Below are positions 24,080-35,200 of a stretch of DNA of 64,000 nt, one piece after another. Each line of letters starts with the position of its first letter. Positions within the stretch are counted from its first letter, which is position 1. This DNA comes from JAPLDB01 sp038206355 (GTDB lineage Bacteria > Bacteroidota > Bacteroidia > AKYH767-A > 2013-40CM-41-45), in contig JBBRAY010000004.1 in NCBI GenBank assembly GCA_038206355.1, positions 69,022 through 133,021 of the forward strand, written 5' to 3'. The notes beneath the pieces were generated by a model. It was not told the DNA's origin. It did not search any database and saw only the letters and a list, made by a program, of their open reading frames with translations. The position numbers and the translations under genes are program-made.

Positions 24080-27000
24080 ATGAGTGAGAATATTCTGCGG
24101 GCTTTAATTCAATTGTTTGCACTGGCAGCGAACGCTGAACGCCTTACTGCGCAGAGCCGGCAGATCGTAGAGGTTTTTTTACGTCAGCAGTTAAGTAGCG
24201 ACCTGGTTACACAATACCTCGCTGTGTTCAATGAATTTTTGTCGGCAAGGGAGAGCAATAATGCTACGCAATCCGTCGAAGTTCATTCTGCTGAAGTATT
24301 AAAAATATGCCTAGACATTAACCGCGAACTCAATGTCCGTCAGAAATACATTGTCCTGATCCGGTTGATAGAATTTATTCATTCGTCAAATGAAGTAGTT
24401 TCTGAACAGGAGTTTTTACTCGTGGCAACGGTAGCGGATGTTTTTAAGATTCCGGCCGCCGATTATAACAACTGCATTAACATTGCCGGTAACAACAGGG
24501 CAATTCCTGATGCGGAATCTTATCTCTTCATCAACGGAAACGAGAAGAACGCCAATTCTTTTGCCCATCACATTTATTCGGAGGACATGGATGGACATGT
24601 TCTGGTTTCTTTTCTGAAAAAAGTTTCAACAGTTTTAATAAAATACTCCGGAGAAAGTGACCTTACATTGAACGGACAGCCGGTAAAGAATGGTTTTGTA
24701 TATGTTTTTACACCCGGCTCAGTGATCCGGGGAAAAAGAATCGAATCCATTTATTACAGCGACGTCATCCGCCGCTTTGTAACCGGAAGTATGCAGTCGG
24801 AAATAAATTTCATTACCGATAATGTCGTTTTTGAATTTGACAACGGGCACATCGGACTGCATCCGGTTTCATTCAGGGCAAAATCAGGAGAGCTGATCGG
24901 TATCATGGGGAGCAGTGGCGCGGGAAAATCAACGTTGCTGAATGTATTGAATGGTAATCTCGCACCGACAAAGGGCAAGGTTATGATCAATAACATTGAC
25001 CTTCATACTGACAATAAAAGTGCTGAAGGAATCATCGGATACATTCCGCAGGATGATTTGCTGATGGATGAATTGTCGGTTTACCAGAATTTATATTACA
25101 ACACAAAACTTTCTTACGGCTCGCGCGATGAAATCGGCATCAACAGGAAGGTGATGGAGTTGCTGGAAGACCTCGGACTTGCAGAAACAAAAGACAGAAG
25201 GGTAGGGAATCCGTTGGACAAAACGATCAGCGGAGGACAGCGCAAGCGGTTGAACATTGCACTGGAACTGATCCGTGAGCCACCGGTTTTATTTGTTGAT
25301 GAACCCACATCAGGGTTGTCGTCGCGCGATTCGGAAAATGTAATGGACTTATTGAAGCAACTGACCATTACCGGCAAGCTTGTTTTTGTAGTCATCCATC
25401 AGCCGTCGTCTGATATTTTTAAATTGTTTGATAAATTGTTGTTGATTGATAACGGCGGATATCCGATTTACTACGGCAATCCTTCCGATGCACTTATTTA
25501 TTTCAAGCAGGCGATGAACAGCGCCAATGCTGATGAAAGCGAATGTGCAACCTGCGGAAATATCAATTCGGAGCAATTGTTTTCTTTGATAGAAGCCAAT
25601 GTACTCGACGAATTCGGGAATCCTGCACCAACAAGGAAAACCACACCGCTCGAATGGAATAAATTATTTATTGATAAAATTGTAAGTAAGCAGCCGGAGG
25701 AGGCGATTTCACAAAAGCGCATTGTCATCCCCGGACATAAGCCTTCGCGGTGGAGGCAGTTTAAAGTATTTATTAAAAGAGATGTATTGAGTAAACTCAG
25801 CAACAGGCAGTACCTCCTCATCAATTTGCTTGAAGCGCCGTTACTTGCATTGGCATTGAGTTTTCTCATCAAGTACCGGATGCCTGGGCATGAATATATT
25901 TTTCGTGAGAATCAGAACATCCCGGCATTTATTTTCATCTGTGTAATCGTTTCATTGTTTATCGGCTTGTCGGTGAGTGCAGAGGAAATATTCCGTGACA
26001 GAAAAATACTGAAACGGGAATCTTTTCTCAACCTGAGCAGGAGCAGTTACCTGTTGTCGAAGATCTGCATCATGTTTGTGTTGTCGGCCATACAAACACT
26101 TTCATTTGTAATTATTGGCAACAGCATACTTGGCATTGGAAATATGTATGCCGATTACTGGCTGGCACTTTTCAGTACGGCATGCTTTGCAAACATGCTA
26201 GGATTAAATATTTCATCGTCGTTCAATTCGGCCGTTACTATTTATATCCTCATTCCCATTCTTATCATCCCGCAAATTTTATTGAGTGGAATTATTGTCA
26301 AGTTTGAAAAACTGAATCCAACGCTGAGCACGCATGAAAATGTTCCTGTATTTGGAGAGGTGATGGCATCGCGATGGGCTTTTGAAGCGATAGCAGTGAG
26401 ACAGTTTAAGAGCAATGGTTACGAAAAATATTTTTTCGATGACGATAAAAATATGAGCCGTGCAACGTTCAAAAAAGATTTCCTCATTCCCGAGCTGATC
26501 AAAAAAACCGATTTCAGTATTTTTGCTTTGACGCAACCAGAGAAGAAGGAATTGTTTCCTTCGGAGTTGAAAATACTTACCGTTGAGTTAAAAAAAGAAG
26601 AAAAGAATTCGCAACTCCCGGGTTTCGACAAAGTCGGTTTATTAAATCCGGCATCATTTACAGCATCAGTGGGAAACGACCTGAAGAAATATTTAAATGA
26701 CAGAAAAGATTATTACATACGGCTTTACAACTCGGCGAACAATCACCGTGAAGCCACGATAGATGCGCTGCAGCAACAGTCCGGCGGTATGGATGCATTG
26801 CTGAAGAAAAAAGACGACTATGAGAATGAAAGTCTGAATATCCTGTTGAAAAATTCAGCCGAGAAAAAGCAAATGGAGGAATCCAATGACCAGTTGATAC
26901 AGCGTTTTCAGCCGGTGTTTATGAAGGGAAGTAAGGATTCATTTATCCGCGCACCGTTTTTTGCTTCTATGAAAAATGTTTTCGGAAGTATGTGGGAAAC

Positions 27001-27127
27001 CTATTACGTAAATATACTTGTGATCTGGTTTATGACGCTGGTGCTGGCGGTTACCCTTTATTTTGATCTTCTGAAGAAGATCGTGGAGTTCAGGGTTTTT
27101 AAAAGAAATCCGGCGAAGGGGAGCTGA
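24080..27127 (+). CDS. TerB-like / FHA-like / ABCG-type ABC transporter fusion
   Basis: A 1015-residue half transporter with ATPase before membrane domain, the ABCG order. Residues ~1-150 are helical and resemble TerB (ALIQLFALAANAERLTAQSRQIVEVFL, then LIEFIHSSNEVVSEQEFLLVATVADVF). Residues ~150-240 are beta-rich with LTLNGQPVKNGFVYVFTPGSVIRG, recalling an FHA-like fold. The ABC domain has Walker A GSSGAGKST (~278-286), signature SGGQRKR (~384-390) and Walker B VLFVDEPTSGL (~403-413). Five membrane helices occupy ~580-730, a 200-residue soluble insert follows, and a sixth helix is near the C-terminus (NILVIWFMTLVLAVTLYF). A CATCG motif (~490) sits in the linker. The transported substrate is unknown. 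It follows a lipoprotein gene on the same strand. Confidence 0.83.
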   Translation: MSENILRALIQLFALAANAERLTAQSRQIVEVFLRQQLSSDLVTQYLAVFNEFLSARESNNATQSVEVHSAEVLKICLDINRELNVRQKYIVLIRLIEFIHSSNEVVSEQEFLLVATVADVFKIPAADYNNCINIAGNNRAIPDAESYLFINGNEKNANSFAHHIYSEDMDGHVLVSFLKKVSTVLIKYSGESDLTLNGQPVKNGFVYVFTPGSVIRGKRIESIYYSDVIRRFVTGSMQSEINFITDNVVFEFDNGHIGLHPVSFRAKSGELIGIMGSSGAGKSTLLNVLNGNLAPTKGKVMINNIDLHTDNKSAEGIIGYIPQDDLLMDELSVYQNLYYNTKLSYGSRDEIGINRKVMELLEDLGLAETKDRRVGNPLDKTISGGQRKRLNIALELIREPPVLFVDEPTSGLSSRDSENVMDLLKQLTITGKLVFVVIHQPSSDIFKLFDKLLLIDNGGYPIYYGNPSDALIYFKQAMNSANADESECATCGNINSEQLFSLIEANVLDEFGNPAPTRKTTPLEWNKLFIDKIVSKQPEEAISQKRIVIPGHKPSRWRQFKVFIKRDVLSKLSNRQYLLINLLEAPLLALALSFLIKYRMPGHEYIFRENQNIPAFIFICVIVSLFIGLSVSAEEIFRDRKILKRESFLNLSRSSYLLSKICIMFVLSAIQTLSFVIIGNSILGIGNMYADYWLALFSTACFANMLGLNISSSFNSAVTIYILIPILIIPQILLSGIIVKFEKLNPTLSTHENVPVFGEVMASRWAFEAIAVRQFKSNGYEKYFFDDDKNMSRATFKKDFLIPELIKKTDFSIFALTQPEKKELFPSELKILTVELKKEEKNSQLPGFDKVGLLNPASFTASVGNDLKKYLNDRKDYYIRLYNSANNHREATIDALQQQSGGMDALLKKKDDYENESLNILLKNSAEKKQMEESNDQLIQRFQPVFMKGSKDSFIRAPFFASMKNVFGSMWETYYVNILVIWFMTLVLAVTLYFDLLKKIVEFRVFKRNPAKGS

Positions 27128-27175
27128 CGCTTTTCAAAAATATTTAAGGTTCAACTTCTAATGTTAGAGGATCGT

Positions 27176-29110
27176 TCACCCCTTTTTATTCGACACAAAG
27201 TACATGTCAATCTCCCCTTTATTTTTCGCTTTCACTTTTCCACGGTATTCACATTCGAAATGGTCTTTCACCAATTCAAAGGTGGCTCCGCTGATATTTA
27301 CTTTTCCAATTTCTCCTGAGGATTCCATACGCGAAGCGGTGTTTACAGTATCTCCCCAGATGTCGTAAGCGAATTTTTTAATACCTACAATACCGGCAAC
27401 TACAGGCCCTGTATGCACGCCGCACCGCAATTCAAAAAACGGTTGTCCTTTTGCAAGGCGCTCCTGTTTATTCTTCTCAATGAACGCAACCATTTCCAGT
27501 CCCGCTTGAACCACATCTACCGGATTGGTTGTATTGGTGGCCGGCAAACCTCCTGCACACATATACGCATCTCCGATGGTTTTTATTTTTTCGATGCCAT
27601 GGTGTGTGATTATCTTATCAAATTCACTGTAGCAATGATTGATTTCTGCAACCAGGTCCTCCGGTGAAAGCAATTCAGACGCTTGCGTAAAATTTTTGAA
27701 ATCTGTAAACAATACACTTACGATGTCAAAGCTTTTTGCTTTTGCAGTTCCTGTCGCCTTTAGTTCTTCCGCTGTTTCTTGAGGAAGGATATTCAGGAGT
27801 AATTCATCGCTTCGTTTTTTCTCTTTGCTTATCCTGTTTCGTTGTGAAAGGAAAACACCGGCGAACAGTAAAACAACAGCGAAGCCGCCAATGAAACCGT
27901 TGCGGATTAATTTCTGTCTGCTTACAATTTCTTTTTGCAGATCAACCTCACCCTGCTTTTTCTCAATGTCAAAGGCGAATAATTTTGTGCCAAGTTTTTT
28001 ATCAACTTCCAGGTCATATATTTTTTTTCTTACATCCAGAAGTGCCGTTTGTGATTTAAAAGCATTGCCAAAATCTTTTAATTCGGAATAAGACCTCGTA
28101 AGTCCATCATAAACTTTTTCCAGATCATAACTGCCATCCATTCCCAGGTCAAGAAACATTTTTTCGGCCTCTATAAAAATGGCATTTGCGGATTTATAGT
28201 CTTTCATTGCCAGATAAGTATTTGCCTTTCCCAATAAGGACTGCGCCATATCAAGTTTTGAATCATAGCCATCAGCCGAGACATATCCCTGCTGATAATA
28301 TTCTATCGCCGTAGGGAAATCTTTTTTCATGCGATAAACCTTGCCGATGATATTGAGGGTATATGGCAGATTTTCTGACTGCTCATAATAGTTGCGGGCG
28401 CGCATCAGATAAATTAATGCTGAGTCCAGGTTTTCCGGATGGGCGGTATCAATTTTTGCGACGCTTACAAATAGCTCTCCGATATTTGCATTGCTGTTCC
28501 CGGTCATTTCACTGTCGCCGATGGCTATGCTTAACGCCAGGGCGTTGCGATGAAACTCAAATGCTTTGTCATAAGTAGCAGTCTTATTACTATACACACC
28601 TCCGACATTTGTAAGCGCCGTCGCAATTCTTATCGTATCCTGAATTTCTTCTGCAACCTTCAGCGATCTCAGATAATAATCCTGGGCTGTATCTTCCATG
28701 CTTTTATTATAGTAGATCACGCCAATGTTGTTAAGCATATTGGAAGCGCCAACTTTAATTCCATGCGCTTCAAAAATCCTTAAGGCCTCCTTCCATACCT
28801 GCAGTGCATTTACATAATCACCCCTAATATTATAAACCAGCCCGATGGCTTTCAGTGCATAGCCATGACCTTTCGGATAGTTAATTTTTTCGGCCAGCGT
28901 TTTTGCCCGGGTTGCATAATCGAGTGCAGTGTCGGTGGATGTGCTCCTGTATTTATTGCTAAGCTCAATAAGCATGTCTACCTTATTGGAATCATCGGGT
29001 GCAGTGCTGAAATCTTTTTGCAGATTGTCGTTACTGCCACCATCCTGTGCTTTGCAGAGCAATGAAAAAGTAATTAATGCAAAAAGCCAAAGCCCGGATT
29101 TGAAATTCAT
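27176..29110 (-). CDS. TPR-containing class III adenylate cyclase
   Basis: A 644-residue membrane signalling enzyme. The N-terminus is an export signal (LWLFALITFSLLCKAQ). Residues ~40-370 hold about eight TPR units (ALRIFEAHG, YLRSLKVAEE, AIEYYQQGYV), probably periplasmic. One membrane helix follows (~395-415, FIGGFAVVLLFAGVFL). The cytoplasmic class III cyclase domain (~450-644) has both metal-binding aspartates (VLFTDF and IGDAYM), the adenine-specifying lysine in IKTIGDAYM and aspartate in YDIWGDTVN, and the transition-state asparagine and arginine in TVNTASRM. These residues argue for ATP, not GTP, as substrate. It is probably a homodimer making cAMP in response to a periplasmic signal. 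The histidine kinase at 36752 shares this plan. Confidence 0.92.
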   Translation of the reverse strand: MNFKSGLWLFALITFSLLCKAQDGGSNDNLQKDFSTAPDDSNKVDMLIELSNKYRSTSTDTALDYATRAKTLAEKINYPKGHGYALKAIGLVYNIRGDYVNALQVWKEALRIFEAHGIKVGASNMLNNIGVIYYNKSMEDTAQDYYLRSLKVAEEIQDTIRIATALTNVGGVYSNKTATYDKAFEFHRNALALSIAIGDSEMTGNSNANIGELFVSVAKIDTAHPENLDSALIYLMRARNYYEQSENLPYTLNIIGKVYRMKKDFPTAIEYYQQGYVSADGYDSKLDMAQSLLGKANTYLAMKDYKSANAIFIEAEKMFLDLGMDGSYDLEKVYDGLTRSYSELKDFGNAFKSQTALLDVRKKIYDLEVDKKLGTKLFAFDIEKKQGEVDLQKEIVSRQKLIRNGFIGGFAVVLLFAGVFLSQRNRISKEKKRSDELLLNILPQETAEELKATGTAKAKSFDIVSVLFTDFKNFTQASELLSPEDLVAEINHCYSEFDKIITHHGIEKIKTIGDAYMCAGGLPATNTTNPVDVVQAGLEMVAFIEKNKQERLAKGQPFFELRCGVHTGPVVAGIVGIKKFAYDIWGDTVNTASRMESSGEIGKVNISGATFELVKDHFECEYRGKVKAKNKGEIDMYFVSNKKG

Positions 29111-29177
29111 GCCATTCAGTTTTTGAACTCAGCCAAAGTAAAAATATTATTTGACATCATTTCTTTAGATCGGTGAG

Positions 29178-29211
29178 CAAAAAAAACGGGAGCACTCATC
29201 GCACTCCCGTT
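29178..29211 (-). terminator. Rho-independent terminator after the giant protease gene
   Basis: On the minus strand AACGGGAG (29211-29204) pairs perfectly with CTCCCGTT (29192-29185) and is followed by a run of T. It lies about 25 bp past the stop codon at 29236. Confidence 0.85.
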
Positions 29212-29235
29212 TCCGGTTATCAGAAATGTTAAATC

Positions 29236-32200
29236 TTATTTTATGACCACAAGTTTCTCAACAGAAGTTACTTCATCAATAGATAGACGGATAAAATAAA
29301 TTCCCTTCACCATTGTTGCGCAATCTATTTCAGCAGTCTGTATGCCTGACTGAGTCATGGTTCCCTCGAGGACCTGATATACGAGAGCCCCACTCATGTT
29401 ATAAACGCCACATGAAATGCGATTGCCTTCCTGTGCCTCAAACGATACTGTTGCTTTATCAGCAGTTGGATTCGGGAAAACATTTAAGTTGTTAATTCCG
29501 GCTGTTGAATAATTTCCGGCTTCTCTGCAACTCAGGTTAACAGCAATGGTCTTTGATGTAATGCTTGAAGAACCACAGGAATTGTTGGCCTTTACTGTTA
29601 AAGTTGCGGAAGTGGAGGTAGCGGTGGTAAACTTCACAGTTACGGATGAGCCGGTGCTGGATCCGACAAAAGTAGCTCCACCGGATATTGTCCATGTATA
29701 TGTGCTTGCACCTGTAACTGCTGCAACTGAATACACTACGGCAGTGTTGCTCTTGCAAACTGACGCATTTCCTGTGATAGTTCCCGGTTGAGCAGGTTTT
29801 GCATTAACTGACAGGGATGATGTAGCGCTGGATCCACATGAATTATTTGCTTTCACAGTGAATGTTCCTGTTCCGGTAAAGCTGCTTCCAAAACTAACGG
29901 TGATTGATGTGCCGTTACTGCTTCCTGAAATAGTTGTGCCTGATGGCTTGGTCCAGGTATAAGAAGTCGCACCGGGAACAGCGGCAATCGAATAAACTTT
30001 CCCGCTTGTACTGCACAACCCTGTTGTTTGTCCTGAGATTGCTCCGGGAGCATTCGGTTTCGATTGTATTGCAAGTGAAGTTGTAGGACCATTGCCACAT
30101 GCATTGCTTGCATACACAGATACAACTCCGGAAACAAAGCCGGAAGGAAGTGTGAGATAAATTTCCCATTCACCGGCTGCATTTTGTCCGGCGAAGGTGA
30201 GTGGATTTCCTGAATGACCTAAGCCATCAGAAATAACACTGCCTGCAGGTGCAGTCCATGTGTAAGAGGTTGCGCCGGCGACCTGGTAAATATCATAATC
30301 ATAAGTACTTCCGCCGCATGCACCAACTGTAGGATTGTCGCTTCCGTGAGCCCGCCATACAGGAGCAGTTGGCAATGATTGATTCGGCGCTACACTTACT
30401 GTAGCAGATTTCGTGCATCCGCGTGAGTCAGTAACAACAACGGTATAACTACCTACGCCAATATTGGTTGCAGTAGCAGTAGTTTGTCCGCCCGGTGACC
30501 ACAGGTAAGAATATGGCGGAGTGCCGCCGCTTGCTATAACCGATGCACTTCCGGTTGGAGTAGAGCATCCCGAAGCGGTTGATGATGTTGAAGTGTTAAT
30601 TTGTAAAGGAACAACGATCGTTGCGGATGCAGTTGCTGTACATCCGTGAGCGTCAGTTACGGTATAGTTGTAAGTGCCTGCGCCTAAACCTGTGGTTGAG
30701 CTGCCACTGTAGCTGTACGGACTTGTTCCTCCGACAGGTGAAAGTGATACACTTCCTGTCTGATTGTAGCACTGGGGTTGTGTTGCAGTTGCTCCCAGTG
30801 ATAGTGCTGCCGGTTCAACCAATGTTCCGTTTACATATTGAATTACATAGTTCGACGGCGGAATCAATTGTGCGCCTGATGGAACAATCGTATATGTTCC
30901 CACTGTAGGGATACCGACCACAGGTTGCTGCGCTGCATTCAAAACAGTGTATGACGGCATAACAGAAATTACACTTACGGCATTGTCGCTGAACTTATAT
31001 CCGGTAATCGTAGAGGTGAATACAGGCAGACTTGAGCAAGGAGGATTTTGATTGTTGGCTGTAATAGTAAGCGTAGCAGGTGATACACTCAGTTGTCCGT
31101 TTACTGTAGAAAGGTAATAGTTTGACGGTTGTGCAAGTGTTGCACCCGGAACGATGTTATGATTTCCGACGTTGATCTGACTTCCGGATGCCGGAGAATA
31201 GGTGATAGGTCCGTTAAACACATTTGAAGCGACATCATCATATTGATATCCGGAAACTACAGAACTGTATGCAGGTGCAGTGCCATACTGAGTAGTAACA
31301 TCATTAGCATCAATAATAATCTGGTACGGATTAATCTGAAGATGACCTGCAGTATAACTTACTTCAAAATTATAACTTAAGAATCCGCCCGGTATTATGA
31401 AGTGTTGCCCGGCAGTAAGACCTGTAATGCAATTCAGAGAAATCATCTGAAAAGTGGAGTCAGGATTTTCCTGCGTATCCAGATCTGATTCATGTAGGAT
31501 TACAGCAGTATTTGTATTGCTGACGCCATCAAGTTCTTCAGCATTCACGATGCCATGACTACCGTTTGCAATACCCCTTGATCCGTTAGCGATTGCATGA
31601 CTGCCATTGATGAGTCCTGTTCCATTGGCAATAGCAACACTGTTTGCAATACCACGTGAACCGTTTGCAATACCACGCGAGCCGTTCAACAATAGAATAT
31701 CATCACTGAGGTTTGCATTGGAACCATTAACATTATACTGAACCAATGACTGATAAGTAAGGTCAATAACAAATGTGGTATCCGGTACTGTTCCATTTGC
31801 AATACCACGGGATCCGTTAGCTATACCGCGACTTCCATTAGCAATTCCCTTACTTCCGGAAACAAATGCCAGGTTAATAATATCTGATTGAGACAATGTT
31901 GCGTTGTTGTATGAATCCCTGTCATCAATAAGTGCAACCTGTTTGGCAATGTACGGCTCATAAATGTTTTTCAGGGCATTCAGGAATGTAGTCTGGTCTC
32001 CGGTTGCAATGTTGGTTGCATCGTAGATATACGAGTATTGAATTTCCTTCCCGTCAATCTTGTCACCATATAAAACTGTCTTATCCTGTGGCTGAATAAC
32101 CAGTGGCATTTTCTGAATGGAGAGCAGCCCGGGAGAATTATTTGCAGTGGTATTAAATGTATAGTTGTACAACTCGGTCAAGCCTACACTGAAAGGACCT

Positions 32201-35200
32201 GCACCCGGATTGATGAAGTAGATACCAACGTCGCTAAGGTTGTTGGTTCCAAGTGGCAAAGTATATTGTATGTTCTGAAGTTCAAGATCGGCAAGTGTGA
32301 GATTGGCAGCAGCAAGTGACATACCATCAACAGTAACTGTTGCAGTAAACACCGGAAGCGCCTCCCCGTATTTCTTGGTTTTGTTGTTGGCAGTGATCAC
32401 TACTTCTTTCTTCACCGGACTAAAGAAATAGAGTACGTTGGAACAACCGCCATCAGCATAAGCCGGAGGTGCGATTCCCGGTGTACAAACCTGGACAGGA
32501 GGATTTCCGAAGAATGAAGGAATTACAGCAGACAAATGATGTTCGTCAAGCCATGTAGTAACCAACGTGTCGTCTCTGAAAACAATTTTTGATTGTGTGG
32601 TGATGTAATCAGCCGTAACGATAAGTGTAAACGGTGCATTACCCGGGGTAACACCATTTGGAACGTCAAGTGAAATAAGTACAGGCGTAGGTGCAGCGAA
32701 AGTTCTCATTGCAAGATCTGCATTTGCCATACCATAGCCGGATAAATAATCGAAGCCGGGCGTGTACATTTCAGTTGCTGTGCCGGTGAGTAAATTTTTT
32801 ACCTGTGCCGGTGTTAAAGTAGTATTGTAATATTTCTGTTTGGCGCTCAGCAACAATGCACCGATACCGGCAGCATGCGGAGCTGCTGCGGAAGTACCAT
32901 AGAAATTAGGGAATGCATCTCCATTAGGAAAATCAGGAAGGTCAATATTCGGACCGCCAAGCTGAACAGAAGTGTTCGCTCCGTTCGGTGCGCAGATATC
33001 CGGTTTGTTTCTCTGAGTGCCATAAGTCAGCGTTCCGCCTACAGAAGAGAAAGATGCTTTTGTAGGTGGCGTTACACCGAATGCAGGTGTATTGGAATAA
33101 AGTACAGCGCCGCAGGTAATGGCTCCCAGCGAATTCGCCTGGCCAACAATGGTAGAGTTGCCCTGATTAAATTCATTGGCAACAAAGCCTCCGGCAGGAA
33201 CCTTGAACACAATATATTTGAAGTGAACATTTGCGCCATTACCTGTTTCTCTTGTAATTAAAACATTGGTAGTTGTATTCTGTGTTACTGTAAATGGCAA
33301 TACTTCAATAGGATCACCACCGATGTTATTTCTGTTGAAACCAAAAAGTGTGATACCGTTGTCGTAAGTAAGATAAATATCAAGGTCATTTGAAGTACCT
33401 ACAGGCAGTTGGTCAATAGAATAAAATTCGTCTTCCCATTGCATCACCACGAGGTAGGTTCCCGGCGTGAGAGTAATATTCTGGAATCTGTCCCCACCAC
33501 CAAAATTATGAGCTGTTCCTATAACGGTGCCCGGAGCTGCTGTCGGCGTATAAACTCCTTCATAAGATTTGTCTCCGTAATTACCGGCAGAAGTAAAATA
33601 AGAAACACCAAGTGCTGTTACCTCATTCACCGCTTTTGCAATCATACCATCACTGAAAAAAGGCTCAGTGATATACGTAATGTCATCAACTTCCACATTG
33701 CATCCTGCCTGTTGGAGGTATCTGATTTTCTGTGCCATATTTCCTGCACTTATAAAGCCCGTTGCAAATGCAAGCGTCGCAGCGGGTGCCACATCGTGTG
33801 CAATCTGAAGCATGGCGCGACCTTCATCGCTTTGAGCTCCGTAAGGATAATCCTGCAATACCTGAACAGGAGTTGTATGTCCTTCAGGATTTCCGACCCC
33901 GGGAAGGTCGCCGTTAACAACATCCAGCGGAGCCCTGATGCCACCATCAACTGTATTATAACTGTTGGAAATCACACCGATTTTTACACCTTCACCTGCA
34001 ACGCTGAAACCGTTTCTTGCAATGTTGGATTTCTGTGCCACATCTCCGAGAGAATAAACTGTTCCCGCTGTTGGTATTGGACGGAATACCGGACGTACGT
34101 GATTGATTAAAGTAATTCCTGTTGTAATATTCAGGTTATTCAATGCCATCAGATCCGGGATGTCAATGAATGTAGTCATGATCCTGTTACCGGTTCCATT
34201 GTCAATGGTATCAGTAATATTGTATGGCGATTGAATCAGAATATTATAAAGTTGCTGGCGCATTCCTTCTTCGTAAATGATCTCTACGAGTACCTGACAA
34301 TTCACGATGATGAAAATATCTTCATTAAGGTTTGTGCATCCCCCGCTCTGACCCAGAGTGGTAAGTTCAGAGCCGATTACATTACCGGATTTACCATTTG
34401 GTGGTGGCGCATATCCCGGGAAAATACATGGATCGAAAATTACGCGTGCAGTATCTGATGCCGTGCATCCGGTTGATGGGTATGTCACTGTTAAAGTGAA
34501 CTTACCGTGTGCATTAATTGTCGCGTTGGCAGTATTTGCGTTTGCAGAAACATTGCCGCCTTCGCTCCCAAGCCACGAATAATTTACTCCCGGAGATGCT
34601 GTACCATGAAGTACAGTGGTAGGAGTGGAGCAATCCAGTTGCCCGTTTAAACCGGCATCAACTACCGGTGCGGGATTTACTACAATGTTGGTGGTTGCTG
34701 TTCCGGAACAACTGCCACTTGAATAAGTGTAAGTAATAATCTGTGATCCTGATCCTGCTAAAGCAGGATTAAAACTGTTTCCCGTCACGCCATTTCCGCT
34801 GAAGGTTCCTCCTGAAGGTGATCCAGAAAGTGAAATCATTGTACCATTGGTACATGCAGGACTGTAGGTACCGGCATTAACGGACGGACTACTCGTAACA
34901 ACAATCGTAGTTGTAGCAGTGGCAGTGCATCCATTGGCATTGGTATAGCTATAAGTAATCGTCTTTGTTCCAACACCCGCCGTGGCGGGATTAAAACTGT
35001 TGCCTGTTACTCCGCTGCCGCTGAAAGTTCCTCCCGAAGGAGAACCGGTAAGTGTTACTGAAGCGCCGTTTACGCATACTGAACCATATGTTCCTGCATT
35101 TACTACCGGCAATGCATTCACTGTTACAATAACCTGATCGGTGTTGGTACAGGTTCCTGACGTTACGGTAACTGTATAGGTGGTAGTACCCACGCTGGAA

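Noticed and set aside
31545..31862. Possible CRISPR-like or tandem DNA repeat
   Set aside because: The units are in-frame 21-base codons with no spacers, diverged at silent sites; they are explained as a coding repeat.
33409..34110. A 233-codon frame antisense to the giant protease gene
   Set aside because: It lies fully opposite a well-supported domain with clear peptidase motifs; its product is cysteine- and arginine-rich with no recognisable fold, typical of an antisense shadow.
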